Under the pieces are notes generated by a model. That model saw only the letters and a list, made by a program, of their open reading frames with translations. It was not told the origin of the DNA and made no database searches. A stretch of 61,602 nucleotides of DNA from an uncultured cyanobacterium (GTDB lineage Bacteria > Cyanobacteriota > Vampirovibrionia > Gastranaerophilales > Gastranaerophilaceae): the NCBI GenBank assembly GCA_902495705.1, contig CABUXT010000010.1:1-61602 (forward strand), written 5' to 3'. Below, in pieces: positions 35,071-44,207 of the stretch. The translations under genes were made by a program, and so were the position numbers. Numbering within the stretch: the stretch's first letter is position 1; every line of letters starts with the position of its first letter.

Positions 35071-35742
35071 CTATACCAGGTCAGGCTTATTTATTAAACT
35101 TTCTTCAAAGCGATAAACATCAGTTGAGATATTAAGATTTTCCTTAATATCAATAACATCAAGCCCTCTAAAATTATAAATTGTGCGAATTTTTTCTGGA
35201 TTTTTGCAATATTCTTTTGCTAAAATCGCACCTAAAATTGCCTCCAAATGAGACATTGGCATCATGTTTGACGGTAGTTCGTCAAATCCCCATTCGTACC
35301 TCAAAGCCTGTTGCAAAAATTTGCAATCGGCAGGGGAACGGTCTTTATAACAAGAATTTAAGTGCAAACTTTGTCTTGTCATATAGATATCAAAACGCGA
35401 AACAGTAATTCCACGCTCAGACAGTTCTCTAAAATATTCAGAACCGCGATTTGAATGTCTTTGAGTCCAGTTGTCTCGGTTTGGAATATTTTTATTTGTT
35501 GCAACAAGTTGATAAGGTTTTGACAAAATGCGCCATTTACCTTCCAACATAGTTCTATCGGAAGGTACTGATACGCAAATTTTAGAATTTTTCAAAGATG
35601 AGAAATTTTCAAAAAAGAAAATTACATCATTCATTTTGTAAAGCTTATCTATCAGAATAATTTTGTTATCTTCATCAATGACAGCAACTCCTGAATCCAT
35701 TGAAGAACCTGCTGCCAAAGACAAACCAACGTAATAATTCAT
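35071..35742 (-). CDS. DUF429-like RNase H-fold protein
   Basis: A 223-aa protein that opens with a ribonuclease-H-like strand pair: YYVGLSLAAGSSMDSGVAVI then ILIDKLYK, and later SVPSDRTM. This is the pattern of DUF429 predicted nucleases, where an early acidic residue on the first strand and later Asp/Glu form the metal site; here D16 is a candidate. The middle has NRGSEYFRELSERGI and a Cys/His-containing region. It lies 9 bp downstream of map and is probably co-transcribed with it. Function unproven. Confidence 0.6.
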   Translation of the reverse strand: MNYYVGLSLAAGSSMDSGVAVIDEDNKIILIDKLYKMNDVIFFFENFSSLKNSKICVSVPSDRTMLEGKWRILSKPYQLVATNKNIPNRDNWTQRHSNRGSEYFRELSERGITVSRFDIYMTRQSLHLNSCYKDRSPADCKFLQQALRYEWGFDELPSNMMPMSHLEAILGAILAKEYCKNPEKIRTIYNFRGLDVIDIKENLNISTDVYRFEESLINKPDLV

Positions 35743-35751
35743 TTAAGTCTC

Positions 35752-36507
35752 CTAATTCATTAATTGAGTTGTAATTAATGGACCATCTTCTGTTGCAATA
35801 ACGGTGTGTTCAAAGTGCGCAGAAGGTTTTCCGTCTTTTGTGCTAACTGTCCAACCGTCAGTTTCTGAAACAACAACATCATCGCCACCCAAATTCAACA
35901 TTGGTTCAATCGCAATTGCCGTATTTGGTTTAATCAAAGTATTATCGCCAACGCTGTAGTTGAACAAGAATGGGTCTTCATGCATTTCATGACCTACACC
36001 GTGACCGCCGTATTGACGAACAATACCGTATCCGCCGCGATTTGCAACAGCTTCAACTGCTTTTGAAATATCATCAAGAACATTTCCCGGACGCATTTGT
36101 TCAACACCTGCGTACAAAGATTCTTCCGTAACTTTCATTAATTCATCAACTTCAGGTGAAACTTTACCTACACGATATGACCAAGCGCTATCACCAACCA
36201 TACCGCCATAAGTAGCACCAACATCAATTGCAATAATATCACCTTCTTTTAATATAACATCTTTTGAAGGAATACCGTGTACGACTTGTTCATTAACAGA
36301 AGTACAAATACAAGCAGGAAATCCGCAATATCCTAAAAATGTCGGAATTGCACGGTTTTCCTTAATAATATGCATTGCAATATCATCTAATTCTTTTGTT
36401 GAGATTCCCGGTTGTACAACTTCTTTCATCTTTTGGTGAACAAGCGCAACAATATGACCGGCGTGTCTCATTCTCTTAATTTCGTCTCTTGATTTTTTAG
36501 TTATCAT
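35752..36507 (-). CDS. map: Methionine aminopeptidase, type I
   Basis: Map removes the initiator methionine from nascent proteins. The 251-aa protein is a standard type Ia enzyme. The metal ligands are in IAIDVGATYGGMVGDSAW (two Asp), GGHGVGHEMHEDP (His), and the C-terminal AIEPML and SAHFEHT glutamates. The FLGYCGFPACICTSVNEQVVHGI region (split here as FPACICTSVNE and VVHGIP) carries the substrate His. GAGGG precedes the ATG. It is the first gene of a small minus-strand unit with a DUF429-like gene. Confidence 0.96.
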   Translation of the reverse strand: MITKKSRDEIKRMRHAGHIVALVHQKMKEVVQPGISTKELDDIAMHIIKENRAIPTFLGYCGFPACICTSVNEQVVHGIPSKDVILKEGDIIAIDVGATYGGMVGDSAWSYRVGKVSPEVDELMKVTEESLYAGVEQMRPGNVLDDISKAVEAVANRGGYGIVRQYGGHGVGHEMHEDPFLFNYSVGDNTLIKPNTAIAIEPMLNLGGDDVVVSETDGWTVSTKDGKPSAHFEHTVIATEDGPLITTQLMN

Positions 36508-36574
36508 TTTTCTACCCTCATCAAAGATACTAGCACAAAATGACAGGTCAAATCAAATATATTAAGATTTTCAA

Positions 36575-37468
36575 TTAGTTCTTGCCAAATTCATCAATGT
36601 TTTTGTGGTTGTGATTAAAACGGTTCATTTGAGGTTCAACCACTTGTTTAATAATAACTTTATCAACAAAAGCATCAATTGGTTTTACTGTTAATAACAA
36701 TGCAGTAAATGAACCCAAAGACTTCCAAGCTTTTAGTTTGAAAATTCTATTGTCTAAGTTTTTGTTTAATGCTTCAGTGTTTTTGCAAGTATCTAAAACT
36801 TTTGAAAATTCTTTTTTCGCAAATTCTTTAATTCGTTTTTCGTTAGAATTTGCAATGGCACCGTATTTGCAGTTAGCTAATAATTTGTCGTAAGCTTTTG
36901 CAAAAATATTTTTCTTGCCATAAGTATTCTTTTTACCTGCGTAGAAATTATCAAAAGCTTGTTCAAAAGTTTCTACGGCTGTTTCTTTATCGTTGAGATT
37001 ATCCAATACACTATGGTCTGACGCGTGGTGTTTGATAAATCTCAAAGTCTGTTCTTTTGCGTTTGTTGAGATTTTTTCACCTTTGTATTTGTCAATTTGA
37101 GAAAAAGCACTTTGACCTATATGACCAAATACGGTTGGCAAAATAATACTTGCAAAAGATTGAAATACTGCTTGAGAAAACGCACGTTGAGCGTTAGGGT
37201 CATATTTATTACCTTTGTTTTTGTATTTGTCATAAACATCAGCACCAAAATACATCAATGCAGGAACCCAAAACAATGTCGCAGTTTTAGGCGCAATTTC
37301 GTTGATAGCTACACCAATATCGTTGGTATAACCCAAACCTCTCATTGGCCAATTTGCCAATGGGTCAACATATTTTTTTTCTTTTTTTTGTTTTTTACCA
37401 AATGAATCGTTGTTAATTTTAGCGTCTTCACCGCGAAAACTTGGGGTGCTAATTGAGGTAATTTTCAT
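36575..37468 (-). CDS. Lineage-specific membrane protein with N-terminal FRG motif
   Basis: A 297-aa protein of unknown function. It opens MKITSISTPSFRGED, i.e. a short polar leader ending in F-R-G, like several other proteins in the window. A hydrophobic region at about residues 60-75 (TATLFWVPALMYFGADVY) and another at about 97-118 (FSQAVFQSFASIILPTVFGH) flank a KYDPNAQRAF link, the same layout as in the 521-aa protein at 49810. A further hydrophobic stretch lies near 252-268. The remainder is Lys-rich and helical. GGAG precedes the ATG. It is a single gene between map and rnhA. Confidence 0.7.
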   Translation of the reverse strand: MKITSISTPSFRGEDAKINNDSFGKKQKKEKKYVDPLANWPMRGLGYTNDIGVAINEIAPKTATLFWVPALMYFGADVYDKYKNKGNKYDPNAQRAFSQAVFQSFASIILPTVFGHIGQSAFSQIDKYKGEKISTNAKEQTLRFIKHHASDHSVLDNLNDKETAVETFEQAFDNFYAGKKNTYGKKNIFAKAYDKLLANCKYGAIANSNEKRIKEFAKKEFSKVLDTCKNTEALNKNLDNRIFKLKAWKSLGSFTALLLTVKPIDAFVDKVIIKQVVEPQMNRFNHNHKNIDEFGKN

Positions 37469-37570
37469 TTTTTCTCCAGTATTTAATATTCTAAGCCGAT
37501 TTGATTAATTATTAATGTGATAATCCTACATTAGTAGCATATATTAAACATACAGCTTTTGCAAACATTG

Positions 37571-38053
37571 TTAAGTATTTTGTAAAAAACCTTTATCATC
37601 AAGCAAATTATCGCTATTTGCTGAGGCTACAGCCATTTCATCACATCGTTCGTTAAATTCATGACCGTTATGTCCTTTTACCCAAATGAATTTAACTTGG
37701 TGAGGTTCTTTAGCTTTTAATAATCTTTGCCACAAATCTTTATTTTTGACAGGTTGTTTATTTGCGCCTTTCCAACCTTTTTTAATCCAGCTGTCTACCC
37801 ATTTTTGATTAAATGCGTCAACCAAATACTTAGAATCCGACGTCAATTCAACTTCACAAGGCTTTTTTAACGCCTCTAAACCAACGATTGCAGCGAGCAA
37901 TTCCATTCGGTTGTTTGTTGTAACCTTAAAACCTTCTGTAATTTCTTTTTTGTGAACGGTTCCGTTATCATCTTCGGCTATCAAAATTGTTCCGTAACCG
38001 CCTTTCCCCGGATTTCCGCTACATGCACCGTCTGTATAAATTTTTATAAGCAT
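37571..38053 (-). CDS. rnhA: Ribonuclease HI
   Basis: RNase HI cleaves RNA in RNA-DNA hybrids. The 160-aa protein has all four catalytic acids: D8 (YTDGACSGNPG), E52 (NRMELLA), D74 (TSDSKY) and D138 (NERCDEMA), plus the His of KGHNGHEFN. The basic handle (WIKKGWKGANKQPVKNKDLW) is present. It begins 6 bp after the UvrD-type helicase gene, so the two are co-transcribed and may act together on R-loops. Confidence 0.97.
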   Translation of the reverse strand: MLIKIYTDGACSGNPGKGGYGTILIAEDDNGTVHKKEITEGFKVTTNNRMELLAAIVGLEALKKPCEVELTSDSKYLVDAFNQKWVDSWIKKGWKGANKQPVKNKDLWQRLLKAKEPHQVKFIWVKGHNGHEFNERCDEMAVASANSDNLLDDKGFLQNT

Positions 38054-38059
38054 TTTTTA

Positions 38060-40066
38060 CTATCCTTCTTCTGTAATATCCCAAACTTCCAAAATATCAT
38101 CAGGGATTCCGTTCAAAAATCTTGATGGTTTTGATAATACCATATTCATAGAATAATCGTACATATCAACAGGATATGTTATGTATAAATTATTCTTGGC
38201 TCTTGTGGTTGCAACGTACATCAATCGCAATTCTTCATCCATTTCTTCTGCCGAATTAAATGAATAAGCACTTGGAAATCTTCCATCAACCGCACCGATA
38301 ATAAATACGCTATCCCACTCTAAACCTTTAGCAGAGTGGATTGTTGAAATTGTCAGAGCTTCATCATCGGAATTTCTTTTGTACATACCTTCAACACTCG
38401 CATCAGGCGGTTCTAAAGCCATGTCGCTGATAAAATCTTCTAAATTTGAATACTGTTCAGACAAATATTGAAAATGGTCTAAATCTTTTTCTCTTTTATT
38501 AAAATCGTCATATTTGTCTTTCAAAATCGGACGGTAATACTCAATGACATCTTCTACAATATCAGACGGTTTTCTTGTTGCGATTTGACCTCTCAATTTT
38601 TCAAGCGTTTTTAATAACGGCACTAAGCTTGTTGTTTTGTTTGATGGCAAAAGTTTTATATCAGGGTTCAAATTTCCTTTGATTATCGGAATAATATTAT
38701 TAACGGTTGTAGCTCCGACCCCTTTTAGCAAAAGCAAAATTCTGTTTAAACTTATGATATCGTCAGGGTTAATTATTACACGCAAGTGAGAGACAATATC
38801 TTTGATATGTGCGGTTTCCATAAATTTTGGACCACCGAATTTTTGATAAGGAATAGCTCGTTTTGAAAGTTCAATTTCAAGAGCATACGACATTCTCGCA
38901 TTGCGCGCTAGTACACAAATATCAGACAAATTAACATCTTCGTCTAACAATTCCAAAATCCTTTGGCAAATAAAATCCGCCTCCATTTGAGTATCTTTTG
39001 CACAAATCAGTGCAGGCACAACAGGAGACTCAATATTTGAAAACAAAGTTTTTGCATATTTTTCTTTTGCTTTTGAAATTATTGTATTTGTAAGTTTTAG
39101 GATATTTTGGGTACTGCGGTAATTTTGTTCCAATTTAATAATTTCAGTACCTTCAAAAAGTTTAGGAAAATCCAATATATTACGATAATTTGCCCCTCTG
39201 AATGAATAAATACTTTGGGCATCGTCTCCAACCGCCATAATATTATTATGCTCAGATGCCAAAAGTTTTATTACATCTGCTTGTAGAGTGTTTGTGTCTT
39301 GATATTCATCAACCATAATATATTGATATTGGTTAGAAAGTTTTTTGCGTAAACTTTCGTTATTTTCTAACAACAATTTCACATATAAAAGCAAATCATC
39401 ATAGTCTAAGACTGAATTTTCGCGTTTATACCCAACATAAGCCTTATGAACTTCAATAATTTTATCTTCGCAATGTGCAAATTGAGGGAATTCCTCTTCA
39501 ATAATTTGCTTTGTCGGAGTTTCTTTATTTACACTCTTTGAATAAATTTCTAAAATTGTACTTTTTTTAGGGAAGCGTTTTTCTTTTTTGGGAAACATTT
39601 GTCCTGTGATATGGTTGATAATGTCTTCACAGTCCGATTTATCTAAAATTGTAAAATTGTTTTTGAGTTTTAAGAATTTAGAATATTTTCTCAAAATGAT
39701 ATTTGCAAAAGAGTGAAATGTTCCGCCTGCAACTTTTTCGCACCTGTCATCAAGTACAAGAGTTGCTCTTGATAGCATTTCGGCAGCAGCTTTTTTAGTA
39801 AAAGTTAAAAGTAAAATATTTTCAGGTTTTATTCCATCTTCAATTAGTCTTGCGACACGGTATGTTAAAGTTTTAGTTTTACCGGAACCTGCTCCTGCAA
39901 TAACCAAAACTGGACCTTTTTTGTGCATAACGGCAGACAACTGTGCAGGATTTAAGTCATTTTCATAATTAACTTTGTAATCCGTTTTAACAGTTTCACG
40001 CTTTTTTAGAACATATTTTTTGCGTGTCGGTTTACCCTCTTGTGCTTTTACAATTTCTTCTGCCAT
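38060..40066 (-). CDS. UvrD/Rep-type DNA helicase
   Basis: A 668-aa superfamily 1A helicase. Walker A is VIAGAGSGKT, motif Ia LLLTFTKKAA, motif II VDEYQDTN, motif III GDDAQSIYSFRGAN, motif IV NYRSTQNIL, motif V TISTIHSAKGLEWDSVFI, and motif VI RLMYVATTRAKNNLYI. It is shorter than PcrA, lacks the C-terminal Tudor domain and is the second of three such helicases here. It heads a two-gene operon with rnhA. The promoter ends only 9 nt before the ATG and no ribosome site is seen. Confidence 0.93.
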   Translation of the reverse strand: MAEEIVKAQEGKPTRKKYVLKKRETVKTDYKVNYENDLNPAQLSAVMHKKGPVLVIAGAGSGKTKTLTYRVARLIEDGIKPENILLLTFTKKAAAEMLSRATLVLDDRCEKVAGGTFHSFANIILRKYSKFLKLKNNFTILDKSDCEDIINHITGQMFPKKEKRFPKKSTILEIYSKSVNKETPTKQIIEEEFPQFAHCEDKIIEVHKAYVGYKRENSVLDYDDLLLYVKLLLENNESLRKKLSNQYQYIMVDEYQDTNTLQADVIKLLASEHNNIMAVGDDAQSIYSFRGANYRNILDFPKLFEGTEIIKLEQNYRSTQNILKLTNTIISKAKEKYAKTLFSNIESPVVPALICAKDTQMEADFICQRILELLDEDVNLSDICVLARNARMSYALEIELSKRAIPYQKFGGPKFMETAHIKDIVSHLRVIINPDDIISLNRILLLLKGVGATTVNNIIPIIKGNLNPDIKLLPSNKTTSLVPLLKTLEKLRGQIATRKPSDIVEDVIEYYRPILKDKYDDFNKREKDLDHFQYLSEQYSNLEDFISDMALEPPDASVEGMYKRNSDDEALTISTIHSAKGLEWDSVFIIGAVDGRFPSAYSFNSAEEMDEELRLMYVATTRAKNNLYITYPVDMYDYSMNMVLSKPSRFLNGIPDDILEVWDITEEG

Positions 40067-40105
40067 ATCACGATTATTATAGTTCGCTCAAGAGATTATT
40101 TTCAA
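40067..40105 (-). promoter_or_regulatory. Promoter of the helicase-rnhA operon, near-leaderless
   Basis: On the minus strand TTGAAA (40105-40100), an 18-bp spacer, TATAAT (40081-40076), then 9 nt to ATG. Confidence 0.7.
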
Positions 40106-40212
40106 TCGTTGAATGTAAAGTTTTGATAAGATTACCTCCAAAATTCTAAATTTTCAAAAAATAAATGCCGTTAAAAAACATGTGTGTACAGATTAAATAA
40201 ACGAGGATAGAA

Positions 40213-40749
40213 GTGAAAAAGTTATTTACCGTAATTTTACTTATGATGTTTTACATTGGAAGTGTTGCATTGACATCACTGGCGATGGATTACACAAATT
40301 GGCAAAACCCTACAAAAATAAAAACTTACATTCCTGCAAACCACAAACGGACAATTTCAATGCGCCATGCCTGTGCGGAGTGGTCGAGATTAACACAAAA
40401 CCGAATTATTTTTGTCTATGTAACAAATCCGAATATGGCAAATTTGGTTGTTGAATTTGTTCCGGTTATACCTAATGCGGATAGAGAAATCGGTTTGACA
40501 CGTTCAAGTTTTTTAGAAAACGGCAAAATGATTAAAGCAAAAATCCAAATTGCAGACAAAACTTCTGACGGTAGAGTTCTTGGAAAAGACGCAGTTTATA
40601 CGGTAATGCTCCACGAACTTGGGCATGCCATAGGTATCGGTAAACATTCCGATAACCCGCTCAGCATAATGTTCCCTTATGAAGATGATAGGCAAGAAAT
40701 CCTAAAATCTGACATAAAGACATTAGCTAATATCTATGGTTGGAAATAA
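40213..40749 (+). CDS. Secreted matrixin-like metalloprotease with altered zinc motif
   Basis: A 178-aa protein with a signal peptide (about residues 1-24) and one metzincin domain. The zinc motif is HELGHAIGIGKHS (H134, E135, H138, H145), with a Met-turn in LSIMFPY (M153). Matrixins read HExxHxxGxxH; here one extra residue stands between Gly141 and the third His, an unusual spacing. No prodomain or Cys switch is present. The start is GTG at 40213 after GAGG. It converges on a paralog at 40750 with abutting stop codons. The likely role is secreted proteolysis; the substrate is unknown. Confidence 0.82.
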   Translation: MKKLFTVILLMMFYIGSVALTSLAMDYTNWQNPTKIKTYIPANHKRTISMRHACAEWSRLTQNRIIFVYVTNPNMANLVVEFVPVIPNADREIGLTRSSFLENGKMIKAKIQIADKTSDGRVLGKDAVYTVMLHELGHAIGIGKHSDNPLSIMFPYEDDRQEILKSDIKTLANIYGWK

Positions 40750-41343
40750 TTAGTTTCCGATTCGTCTGGTGCTCCAATTCCAACCATAAATTTGATACAA
40801 GGTTCTCAAATCTATACTTGTAATATTTTGAGCATCGGTAATCGGAGTATACATTATGCTGGTTTGTTTGCGCGGAGAGTCAGACAAACCCAGTGCATGA
40901 CCGATTTCGTGCAACATAACTGTGTAGGTATAATTATTTGAAAATTGTTTTTTACCTCTTGTTGCAAATTGAATTTCGGCTTTAGTAATTTTATTTCCTG
41001 TTGTTGAAACAGAAGATGAGCCAAAGTTTCCGTCTGTTCCGTTCACGGATTCAACATAAACTATATCAATATCTGCAGGGCCTTTATTTACAAATTCAAA
41101 CTGTATGCGTCCAGATAATTCACTTTGCCATTTTGAAAAAGCTCTTTTGATTGAGTCAGCTTTATTATCTTTTGGAATATAAACAGTTATTGTATTTTTT
41201 TGCCAATGCGGAGATTCAGAGCGTGCATTTGCACCTGTTTGAGATAATGGTTTGATATCCGTAGCTTGTGAAACAGTTGCAAAAGTAAAAACTAATGACA
41301 AAATTATAAAATTCAGTAATAAAAATTTTTTCAACATATTCAT
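40750..41343 (-). CDS. Secreted matrixin-like metalloprotease, Asp third-ligand type
   Basis: A 197-aa secreted paralog of the neighbouring protease, with signal peptide (about residues 1-27) and one metzincin domain. The zinc motif is HEIGHALGLSD (H145, E146, H149, D155), so the third ligand position holds Asp instead of His, as in snapalysin-type enzymes, with Met-turn TSIMY (M164). Residues 46-75 (WQKNTITVYIPKD... AFSKWQSELSG) match the domain's first strand and helix and align with the sister gene. AGGAG lies upstream of the ATG. The two genes converge with no gap between stop codons. Confidence 0.84.
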   Translation of the reverse strand: MNMLKKFLLLNFIILSLVFTFATVSQATDIKPLSQTGANARSESPHWQKNTITVYIPKDNKADSIKRAFSKWQSELSGRIQFEFVNKGPADIDIVYVESVNGTDGNFGSSSVSTTGNKITKAEIQFATRGKKQFSNNYTYTVMLHEIGHALGLSDSPRKQTSIMYTPITDAQNITSIDLRTLYQIYGWNWSTRRIGN

Positions 41344-41446
41344 ACTCCTTTTGTGCTGAATTATACTTGATTAAAATCAAAAATGCAAGAATAAAATATT
41401 TATGCTATAATCCACTAAAAGCAATAATAACAGGAGTTTGAAAGAT

Positions 41447-42004
41447 ATGTCAGAAAGAGAAAAGATGATAAATGGCGAAATTTATGCACCGTTTTGTGAT
41501 GAACTTGAACAAGACAGATTTCGCGCAAAAGAGTTGTGTATGCAGTATAACGCCCTCCGTCCTGACGAAAAAGAGAAAAAACAGGAATATTTAAAAACAA
41601 TTCTTGGTGATGCAGGGGATAACAGTGTTATTGAACCGAATTTTTTCTGTGATTACGGCTACAATATTGAGTTTAAAGGGTTTGTATATGTAAATCATAA
41701 CAGCGTATTTTTAGATTGTGCCAAAATTAAAGTCGGAGCTGACACTTTTATCGGTCCAAATTGCGGATTTTATACTGCAGTACACCCAATTGACGTAGAA
41801 GACAGAATTGCAGGCAAAGAATGGGCAAAACCGATTACAATTGGTGAAAAAGTTTGGCTTGGCGGAAATGTTGTAGTTCTCCCTGGGGTTGCAATCGGTG
41901 ATAGAACTGTAATTGGGGCAGGTTCTGTTGTAACAAAAGATATTCCGTCGGATGTTGTTGCTGTTGGCAACCCTTGCAAGGTAATCAGACATTTAAACAA
42001 ATAA
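41447..42004 (+). CDS. Maltose/galactoside O-acetyltransferase family (LbH hexapeptide)
   Basis: A 185-aa trimeric left-handed beta-helix acetyltransferase of the Maa/LacA/NodL group. The N-terminal Mac domain is MINGEIYAPFCDELEQDRF, and the hexapeptide coil follows, with the catalytic His in YTAVHPID (about residue 110), WAKPITIGEKVWLGGNVVVL and VIGAGSVVTKDIPSDVVAVG. These enzymes transfer acetyl from acetyl-CoA to sugars. I use ATG 41447 with AGGAG 10 nt upstream; a TTG at 41438 overlaps that site. Confidence 0.93.
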   Translation: MSEREKMINGEIYAPFCDELEQDRFRAKELCMQYNALRPDEKEKKQEYLKTILGDAGDNSVIEPNFFCDYGYNIEFKGFVYVNHNSVFLDCAKIKVGADTFIGPNCGFYTAVHPIDVEDRIAGKEWAKPITIGEKVWLGGNVVVLPGVAIGDRTVIGAGSVVTKDIPSDVVAVGNPCKVIRHLNK

Positions 42005-42073
42005 CTACTTTACGAATTTAGAAAAATATGTTATTATTTTTCAAAAAATTAGTGTTTAAATGGAGATTAAAAA

Positions 42074-42232
42074 ATGATTACAAAAGAAGTAAATGATTGG
42101 ATTAAAAAAGTTGAAACAGGCAATTATTCTTCTTGGGATATTATGGAAGAATTTACCAAATTTCATAAATATTTAACTAAAGACGAGGTCTTGCATATCA
42201 AAAAACGCTTAGAATCCAACATCAAACGCTAG
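42074..42232 (+). CDS. Small hypothetical protein (52 aa)
   Basis: ATG at 42074 is preceded by TGGAGA with good spacing. The 52-aa product (MITKEVNDWIKKVETGNYSS start, HIKKRLESNIKR end) is a compact, charged two-helix peptide with a Trp in each half (W9, W21). It lies in the gap between the acetyltransferase and the DUF2971 gene, on the same strand as both. I find no known family. Ribosome site, length and amphipathic pattern support a real gene. Confidence 0.6.
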   Translation: MITKEVNDWIKKVETGNYSSWDIMEEFTKFHKYLTKDEVLHIKKRLESNIKR

Positions 42233-42290
42233 ACATAGAATTATCGCATCAAATGTGTTATAATGGGTATATAGTCTGCGAGGTTTTTTG

Positions 42291-43205
42291 ATGTCTTATT
42301 ATGATGATTTATTGAAAAAGATTCCTAAAATCAAAAAGATTTTAGACAACGATACCAACTATATAATTTATCATTATACTAAGCCTGAAAAACTCTTGAA
42401 TATCCTTGCAGGCGGAACTTTGCGCTTTTCTAACGCATTATATTTGAACGACAAAGAAGAAATCGCGTATTCATATAAGCTTATTGTTCATCTCATTGAT
42501 GAATTTTATGACGAACTTAATCCTGATTTGTTTGACAAAATAAAGAATCATTTTCGCAACAAGTACAAGCATATTGTGGATGGCGAAAATGAATTTACAA
42601 ACAAGTTAGAATATTTTACAACGTCTTTTTCAACAGAAAGTGACAATTTGACCCTTTGGAATAATTACGCCAAAGGTAAAAATTATACAGGTTATAATAT
42701 CGGATTTGATAAAAATAAACTTGTTGAAGAGATGACTGAAAATGACTATTTGCCAATTTTTGGCAGTGTAATTTATGACAAAAATAAGCAAATAAAAATT
42801 ATCCATGCGATATTCAAAAAATGGAATATGCTGTTTAATCGTGCCCTAAATTGCAAAAAGAACAGCCAAGTTAGGCTTTTTGATATTTTGTTTGAATTGA
42901 TTGACGTGTTGAGTATTGTCAGCATATTTTTCAAAAATCCGCAGTTCAAAAATGAGCACGAATATAGAATTGTAATTGTAAATGTCTTTGGTGGAGAAAA
43001 TTCTAAGCCGACAAAAGTTGTTGAGAAAAACGGACTTTTTGTTCCGTATTTGGAATACGGATTTTCTAAAGATTCTGTTTCTACAATAAACATTGGACCT
43101 ACATTTGATGAAAATATTTTCTACACAAGCACTAATCGAATGTTATTGAATTTTGGATATCAAGATAAAAAAGTCTTCCGCTCCAAAATCCCACTGAGGT
43201 ACTAG
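42291..43205 (+). CDS. DUF2971 domain protein
   Basis: A 304-aa soluble protein. The N-terminus IIYHYTKPEKLLNILAGGTL and RFSNALYLNDKEEIAYSY is the DUF2971 hallmark (YHYT...L, then NDxxE), and SDNLTLWNNYAKGKNYTGYN followed by IGFDK is its second hallmark. DUF2971 proteins are found in many bacteria and prophages, and some are linked to abortive infection (AbiGii-like), but the activity is unproven. ATG 42291 is used since GCGAGG lies upstream; a TATAAT at 42259-42264 serves as -10. Confidence 0.82.
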   Translation: MSYYDDLLKKIPKIKKILDNDTNYIIYHYTKPEKLLNILAGGTLRFSNALYLNDKEEIAYSYKLIVHLIDEFYDELNPDLFDKIKNHFRNKYKHIVDGENEFTNKLEYFTTSFSTESDNLTLWNNYAKGKNYTGYNIGFDKNKLVEEMTENDYLPIFGSVIYDKNKQIKIIHAIFKKWNMLFNRALNCKKNSQVRLFDILFELIDVLSIVSIFFKNPQFKNEHEYRIVIVNVFGGENSKPTKVVEKNGLFVPYLEYGFSKDSVSTINIGPTFDENIFYTSTNRMLLNFGYQDKKVFRSKIPLRY

Positions 43206-43901
43206 GGCGCTTGTGTTATTTTGAATGACAATATTTTTCATGTCATTACGAGGAACCTTGACTTGCAAATGTGTCAATGGTTAGTACGAAGTGACGTGGT
43301 AATCCACAACAAGACTTGCAGGGGATTACTACGTCGCGCTGTAATGTCTATTATTTTATTTGTAAAATATCGCTCCTCGTAATGACATGTAAAAAGTAGT
43401 GTGGGGAAAACAAAGTGTCCCCACAAACAATTCAGCAAGAAGGTCAATAATCCGACAATAGCCAAAAGTGAACAATCAAATAAAACGAGTTGGTGTAGGT
43501 CGGCATTGCTATGCCGACAAAAGTTTTAAGGTGGGCTAGTGAGCCCACCCTACTTTTAACTGAGGTCCTAGGGTGCTTGTGTTATTCAGAATGACACTTG
43601 TTCCCTCGCCCCTTGAGGGAGAGGGGTAGGGAGAGGGGTAATATTAATATTGTATAGTGGTGATTCTAAACAGCAGGGCTGTAGGTCGGCTTTACTAAGC
43701 CGACAATTAAATAAACATTGATAGATTCTGAATAGCAAGAAAATTATGTGTTCGCAAAGCTCACACAAATTTTCTAAGCTTTCAGAATGACATTATTATG
43801 ACATTATTTTATAAATGTTTTCCCATTTTACATTCCCCGCCAAAGCTATAGACTTTTACTCAATTTCCATATATAAATAACAATAAAAACAGGAGGTTAA
43901 T
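43206..43901. repeat. 696-bp gene-free block of nested repeats
   Basis: Contains the TIR element 43239-43389, a TGTGGGGA/TCCCCACA hairpin (43400-43425), a 65-bp stretch (43427-43490) repeated at 47702-47763, a GTCGGCAT hairpin (43499-43518), a GGTGGGCT hairpin (43530-43549), a CCCTCTCCCTACCCC-type tract (about 43600-43640), a GTCGGCTT/AAGCCGAC hairpin (about 43685-43703) and an ATTGATAGATTCTGAATAG...TTTCAGAATGAC element (43716-43791). AGGAGG at the right edge is the ribosome site of the thioredoxin-like gene. Confidence 0.8.
43239..43389. mobile_element. TIR element CATGTCATTACGAGGA, short copy (151 bp)
   Basis: Perfect 16-bp terminal inverted repeats: CATGTCATTACGAGGA (43239-43254) and TCCTCGTAATGACATG (43374-43389). 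The interior shares GTTAGTACGAAGTGACGTGG and TAATCCACAACAAGACTTGC with the other copies. No open reading frame of note. Confidence 0.8.
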
Positions 43902-44207
43902 ATGTTAGTTGAATTAAATAAAGATAACTTTGAACAAGAAACAAAATCAGGGTTGAAACTGTTGGAGTTTTATACAACTTGGTGTGGATATTGCAAAAAA
44001 CAACGTATTGAACTGGAAGAATTGAAAGACTCTGATATGTGGATAGGGCTTGTGGATGCGGAAGAATTGCCACAAGTTGCTCAAAAATATGGCATAAAAG
44101 GGTTTCCAACTTTTGTATTGTTAAAAGATGGTGAAAAAACAGCAGAAATCGTGGGATTTCATACAAAATCCCAATTGCTGAACAGATTGATGAATTATAT
44201 TAATTAA
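43902..44207 (+). CDS. Thioredoxin-like protein
   Basis: A 101-aa thioredoxin-fold protein. The redox motif is TTWCGYCKK (C28, C31), with Tyr where standard thioredoxin has Pro (WCGPC). The cis-Pro is in KGFPTFVLLKDG (about residue 69). No signal peptide, so it is cytoplasmic. A strong AGGAGG site precedes the ATG. Its stop codon overlaps that of the convergent carbonic anhydrase gene by 4 bp. The WCGYC motif points to a glutaredoxin-like or specialised reductant rather than the main thioredoxin. Confidence 0.88.
   Translation: MLVELNKDNFEQETKSGLKLLEFYTTWCGYCKKQRIELEELKDSDMWIGLVDAEELPQVAQKYGIKGFPTFVLLKDGEKTAEIVGFHTKSQLLNRLMNYIN

Noticed and set aside
43274..43768. Two open frames of about 60 aa on the minus strand
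   Set aside because: Both are made of repeat DNA (TIR element and CCCTCTCCC tract).
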